From Pseudomonadota bacterium (GTDB taxonomy: Bacteria > Pseudomonadota > Gammaproteobacteria > Xanthomonadales > SZUA-38): a stretch of DNA of 64,000 bases. Shown here one piece after another: positions 60,868 through 64,000 of the stretch. Each line of letters starts with the position of its first letter. Positions within the stretch are counted from its first letter, which is position 1. Both the position numbers and the translations under genes were made by a program. Under the pieces are notes generated by a model that did not search any database, had not been told where the DNA came from, and was given only the letters and a program-made list of their open reading frames with translations. Location: contig JBCCCR010000002.1 of assembly GCA_039033415.1 (NCBI GenBank), positions 164,581-228,580 of the forward strand, written 5' to 3'.

Positions 60868-61477
60868 GCTGCGCCCCTTCCATGCCCATCGCGAGCAGCG
60901 CTTTGGCCTTCTGCCAGTCGCGCTGGGCCGTGCGTTCGGTCACGCCGAAGATGTCGGCACATTCCGCTAGCGTGTAGCCGCCAAACACTCGACACTCCAC
61001 CAGCTCCACGAGGCGCTCGGAGTGGCCGGCGAGCCGCTTCAACGTGTCGTCCACGGCGAGCAGCGACTCCACCTGATCGGAGACCAGCCCGTCAGCCGTG
61101 GCTGGCTCCGGCGGCGTCCGCTTGCCGGCTTTGCGCGCCCTGATCCGGTCGATCAGGATGTTGCGCATGGTGCGGGCACACAGGGCGTAGAAGCGGTTTT
61201 CATCGGACGTGTCGAGCGAGCGGCTGGCCACCAGCTTGAGAAAAAGTTCATTGACCAGCGCGGTGGTGTTGAGCGTCGGCGAAGGTCCCACAGACCGACG
61301 CGCTGAGGCCGCCAACTGGTGCAGCCGGGCATAGGCCACCGGCAGCAGATCGTCCAGCGACAAATCGGCCGGCAGTCCTGAAGCCAGATTGCTTGCGTTG
61401 TCCGCGGCCGGGTCGACGTCCTCGTCTGCCCCATCGGCCTCTCCAGGGCGACCAGCGCCCGGCGGTGTGCGATCCAT
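60851..61477 (-). CDS. ECF sigma factor of the kinase-linked (TIGR02999-type) group
   Basis: The 208-residue factor has region 2 (LNTTALVNELFLKLVASR, RFYALCARTMRNILIDRIRARKAGKR) and region 4 (HSERLVELVECRVFGGYTLA, ECADIFGVTERTAQRDWQKAKALL). The sequence LNTTALVNELFLKL and WQKAKALL are typical of the ECF-subfamily sigma factors found beside Ser/Thr kinases in Gammaproteobacteria. It lacks an anti-sigma gene. Its 3' end overlaps the start of the first kinase. The N-terminal 35 residues are acidic and variable. Confidence 0.92.
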   Translation of the reverse strand: MDRTPPGAGRPGEADGADEDVDPAADNASNLASGLPADLSLDDLLPVAYARLHQLAASARRSVGPSPTLNTTALVNELFLKLVASRSLDTSDENRFYALCARTMRNILIDRIRARKAGKRTPPEPATADGLVSDQVESLLAVDDTLKRLAGHSERLVELVECRVFGGYTLAECADIFGVTERTAQRDWQKAKALLAMGMEGAQPEFLG

Positions 61478-61577
61478 GCATGAATATTACCACCGGTGGC
61501 CGGTCCCAAACGTGAATCCATCGATGACAAAGGTTGCCGATTCGATCGAGTTATCCAAACCAGGGCTACCGGTGCGC

Positions 61578-62888
61578 CTATTCGAAACTGTCGGCGAACA
61601 AAACGTCGTCATAGCCGTAGAAAAAGGCGGCGCCCGTGCGCACGTCGTTGGCGTCTTCCGCGGTGATGTCGCCGGCCACGGTCAGGATCTGTCGCCCACC
61701 CTGGCGCACCGCCAGAGCTGCGCTGAACCCGTACTCACGTACGTTGCTGGGCGCTGGAAAGGTGGGTACCGGGTTCCGATCCACTTCTCGCCAAAGGCCG
61801 CTGCTGCGGGAAAACAGGTAACCGGCGTCCTGGGCACCGGCCCACAGGAGGTTGCCGACCAGCCCAATCGATTGGCCAAACGAGCTGATGAATTCCGGCT
61901 GGCTGGGAAGCAGATTGATCGCCTGACCCCAGTTGTCCACCCCGCCGAGGTTACGTTCGAAAATCAGAATCGATCCGTCGTTACTCACCGAGGGCGTCTC
62001 ATCACCGCCGCCCTGCAGGTCACCGACAGCGACAACGCTCTCGGTCGCCGCCACCGCAATGCCGAAGCGGGCCACGCTGACGTTTTCAGAGCGCTCAAGG
62101 GTCCGGCGGAGCATCCAGCCGGTTGGGCCATTTTGATAGATGTAGGCCCGGCCTACCTCACCCAGATCCGCAACCCGATAACCCGGTAGACCAACCACTA
62201 GCACGTCACCGCTGATCGACACTCGAGCCCCAAAACCGGCCAGCCGCTGGACGTCCGGCGCCGGGATTTCCAGCACCTGGCTCAGGCCCCAGTCGGCTCC
62301 GTTTAGCTGATAAAGCAGCACCTGGCCCACGTCGTTGCCGTCATTGCTGCCGAGATCAATCCAATCGGTCCGCCCCGCGCCGATCGCCATCCAGTTGCCG
62401 GAGATGGACACATCGTTATCCAGATCTCTGTCCCGGCGGTCGGCGCTGTCTTCCAGCACTACCTGCTGACTGAAGCCCCAGTTGTTTAGTCCGCCGGCGT
62501 TTCGCTGATACAGCAATGTGCCGACATTGTTGCTCGCCACCGCCAGCCAGTCGCCGTCCAGCGCCAGCCGAGCGCCGAGGCGACGAAGATTACGGGGCTC
62601 CGCCGCGCGATCGAGCGTCTTTACAAAGCGCCAGTTGGGTGCCGGACCTTCCTCATACCGCAGCAGGTAGACCTGCCCTTCCTGGCTGAAATGGAGAGAC
62701 GCACCCACCATGGCGAAGTCGCCGTCCATGACCACAGCGTTGGCGAAACCCTGGGCGGTGCCGGGCAGCAGGTCGATATCGCTGCGAAAGATCTCGTCGG
62801 TAGCGGCTAGATCCTGCGCCCGAAGGCTGCTGGGGTGTAACGTCAGCAGCATCGAGCCCAGGATCAGCGTCGAAAAAACACATTTCAT
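61578..62888 (-). CDS. Secreted FG-GAP/integrin-like propeller with GFE-type tail
   Basis: The 436-residue product begins at ATG 62888 with a signal (MKCVFSTLILGSMLLTLHPS, cleavage near RAQ). Seven or so blades alternate short phrases such as GFANAVVMDGDFAMVGA, LGARLALDGDWLAVAS, FGARVSISGDVLVVGL, FGIAVAATESVVAVGD and FGQSIGLVGNLLWAGA, the FG-GAP pattern of integrin-alpha-like propellers. It ends in DDVLFADSFE, the tail type shared by the six secreted proteins listed in the findings. It is 89 bp after the window's last gene on the same strand. Confidence 0.82.
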   Translation of the reverse strand: MKCVFSTLILGSMLLTLHPSSLRAQDLAATDEIFRSDIDLLPGTAQGFANAVVMDGDFAMVGASLHFSQEGQVYLLRYEEGPAPNWRFVKTLDRAAEPRNLRRLGARLALDGDWLAVASNNVGTLLYQRNAGGLNNWGFSQQVVLEDSADRRDRDLDNDVSISGNWMAIGAGRTDWIDLGSNDGNDVGQVLLYQLNGADWGLSQVLEIPAPDVQRLAGFGARVSISGDVLVVGLPGYRVADLGEVGRAYIYQNGPTGWMLRRTLERSENVSVARFGIAVAATESVVAVGDLQGGGDETPSVSNDGSILIFERNLGGVDNWGQAINLLPSQPEFISSFGQSIGLVGNLLWAGAQDAGYLFSRSSGLWREVDRNPVPTFPAPSNVREYGFSAALAVRQGGRQILTVAGDITAEDANDVRTGAAFFYGYDDVLFADSFE

Positions 62889-62990
62889 GATGGACCTCAA
62901 ACACGGGTTGCATGCTTAAGGTACGAATCGCGGTGGGAAAACCCGACAGCCGGAACGGAGCACCGGCTGCCGAGGTGACAATCTTTTGGG

Positions 62991-64000
62991 TTATTCGCTC
63001 GAGTCTGTGCTGAGCCAGCGGCTTTGCTCATCCATCAGCGTTTTCATATCCGCCCGAGTCTTGGGCAGCTTCTCGGCCGGAATATCGAGATGGTTGAGCG
63101 GCAGCTCCTGCTGGTATTGCTCAAACACCGGCGCCACCACCTCCAGCGGATAGCGCGGGATATAGCGACCCTCGCGAAACTCCGCGATCGGAATCTCGGC
63201 CTGAATGATGGTTTCGTTGTTGGTCGGGTCCTCGGCAAGCACCTTGCCGTCCGGGGCGACGATCAGCGATCCGCCGCCATACTTGGCGTAGGGGCCGTCC
63301 GGCGGGAACGTAATGTTGGACATCGCCGAGTAGAAGCGGTTGAAAAACGCGGTAGCCCGCACGTCCTCTTTGGAGAAAAGGGTTGAGGTCCGGAACATGA
63401 TCTCAACGCCGCGCATGGCGTAAGCCGCGAAGACAAACGGATCGAGCTGCACCGTGCTCACCGCAATGTTGCCGTATTCGGTACGCAGCACCGGGAACAT
63501 GGCTTCGGTCCCGTACATTTCCTGGTAACGATCGCGTACGTTTTCGATAGTGGTTGTCGGGATCTCGCCGTCGCTGCCCAGGCGCTTGACGTTGCGGGTC
63601 TTCCAGTATCGCTCGGCAACCTTCCCGTCTCGGCCGATGACCGCGTTGATACTGAGGATATGGCCGGGCCAGTCGTTATCGTTCGCGTAGCTGCCAAAGA
63701 TGATGTACGTGTCGCAGTCTTTTGCCACCTCGCCGAGCGCGTCGGTCTCGGGACCTGGGATCTTGATTGTGAACTTCAGCTTCTCTTCCCGGGTCCCGGT
63801 CGAATAGCCCGTCAGGGGAAACTCGTTGAACAGCAGAAAGTCCGGCTTCATCCCGGTGCTGCAGGCCTTTTCCGACAGCTCCACCATGCGAGCGAGGTTG
63901 GTCTCCAGCCCCTTGGCCACCGTCTCAGCTTCCTGGAGGTTCTGCACGCCGTGCTGAATGACTTTCACCACCACCGAGTCTTTTTCCAGGGGAACGGTCG
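62991..64000 (-). CDS. Nitrilase-fold carbon-nitrogen hydrolase homologue lacking the catalytic cysteine, 5' end outside window
   Basis: The frame is open to the window edge (…EKDSVVVKVIQHG), so the true N-terminus may lie outside; GTG 63974 would give 327 residues. Numbered from there, the nitrilase triad would be E51 (FLLFNEFPLTGYS), K125 (RYWKTRN) and, in the elbow strand, Cys. Here the elbow reads IAVSTVQLDPFVF with Q176 at the cysteine position, where amidases have ICDD or ICYD. Either this protein is a non-catalytic homologue or it uses another residue. It is similar in length to aliphatic amidases. The substrate cannot be given. Confidence 0.8.
   Translation of the reverse strand, partial: TVPLEKDSVVVKVIQHGVQNLQEAETVAKGLETNLARMVELSEKACSTGMKPDFLLFNEFPLTGYSTGTREEKLKFTIKIPGPETDALGEVAKDCDTYIIFGSYANDNDWPGHILSINAVIGRDGKVAERYWKTRNVKRLGSDGEIPTTTIENVRDRYQEMYGTEAMFPVLRTEYGNIAVSTVQLDPFVFAAYAMRGVEIMFRTSTLFSKEDVRATAFFNRFYSAMSNITFPPDGPYAKYGGGSLIVAPDGKVLAEDPTNNETIIQAEIPIAEFREGRYIPRYPLEVVAPVFEQYQQELPLNHLDIPAEKLPKTRADMKTLMDEQSRWLSTDSSE

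Overview
The window is about 64 kb of GC-rich, densely coding chromosomal DNA, with both strands used and short gaps between genes. The gene families point to a free-living Gammaproteobacterium near the Xanthomonadales/Wenzhouxiangella-like lineages: MdaB, AzoR, YqjG, an AlkA-type glycosylase and thiopurine methyltransferase, a TonB-dependent receptor, ECF sigma/Ser-Thr kinase pairs, and many secreted beta-rich proteins ending in a short F-x-[DN]-[GS]-F-E tail. The lineage is an inference from family content. I saw no rRNA, tRNA, CRISPR array, transposase, integrase or phage module.

Layout. 1-4.4 kb: end of an alpha/beta hydrolase, an IclR regulator, an amidohydrolase lipoprotein, an HPP membrane protein and a secreted PPC-like protein. 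4.6-14.2 kb: signalling and general metabolism, including a hybrid histidine kinase, a PQQ-type sugar dehydrogenase, an SDR, and a large periplasmic-propeller GGDEF/EAL protein coupled to an HDOD protein. 14.2-18.0 kb: a 265-bp fold-back element, an FHA membrane protein, and an operon of a sodium:solute symporter (CTG start), a previously hidden 37-residue membrane peptide and a cyclase-family lipoprotein. 18.0-25.6 kb: redox and detoxification genes (peroxiredoxin-like, MdaB, FAD monooxygenase, NmrA-like SDR, AlkA-like glycosylase, YqjG, LysR with divergent azoR-doxX).

25.8-35.2 kb is the most distinctive metabolic island. It is a compact leftward operon of a TonB-dependent receptor, LLM flavin monooxygenase, gluconate-dehydrogenase-subunit-3-like Tat lipoprotein, GMC oxidoreductase, reductive-dehalogenase-like double [4Fe-4S] protein, a secreted beta-sandwich protein and a Tat-exported SDR. 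A winged-helix regulator is divergently transcribed across a repeat-bearing intergenic region. This looks like an uptake and oxidation (possibly dehalogenation) route for an unidentified organic compound.

35.2-46.8 kb: a CadC-like transmembrane regulator, a flavin hydroxylase, tpm, a fasciclin/ECF sigma/anti-sigma unit, a seven-repeat secreted propeller and a PLD-family lipoprotein. 46.9-62.9 kb is rich in exported proteins: a 1300-residue NHL-propeller protein with one intact and one inactivated caspase-like domain, two paralogues sharing an N-terminal domain, and an FG-GAP-like propeller. Among them sit a DEAD-box helicase and an ECF sigma factor followed by two tandem Ser/Thr kinases, the first starting at CTG inside the sigma gene. 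The window ends in a nitrilase-fold protein whose catalytic cysteine is replaced by glutamine.

Three genes appear to start at CTG behind good Shine-Dalgarno sequences. Six exported proteins share the C-terminal F-x-[DN]-[GS]-F-E tail, which I know of no named sorting family for.
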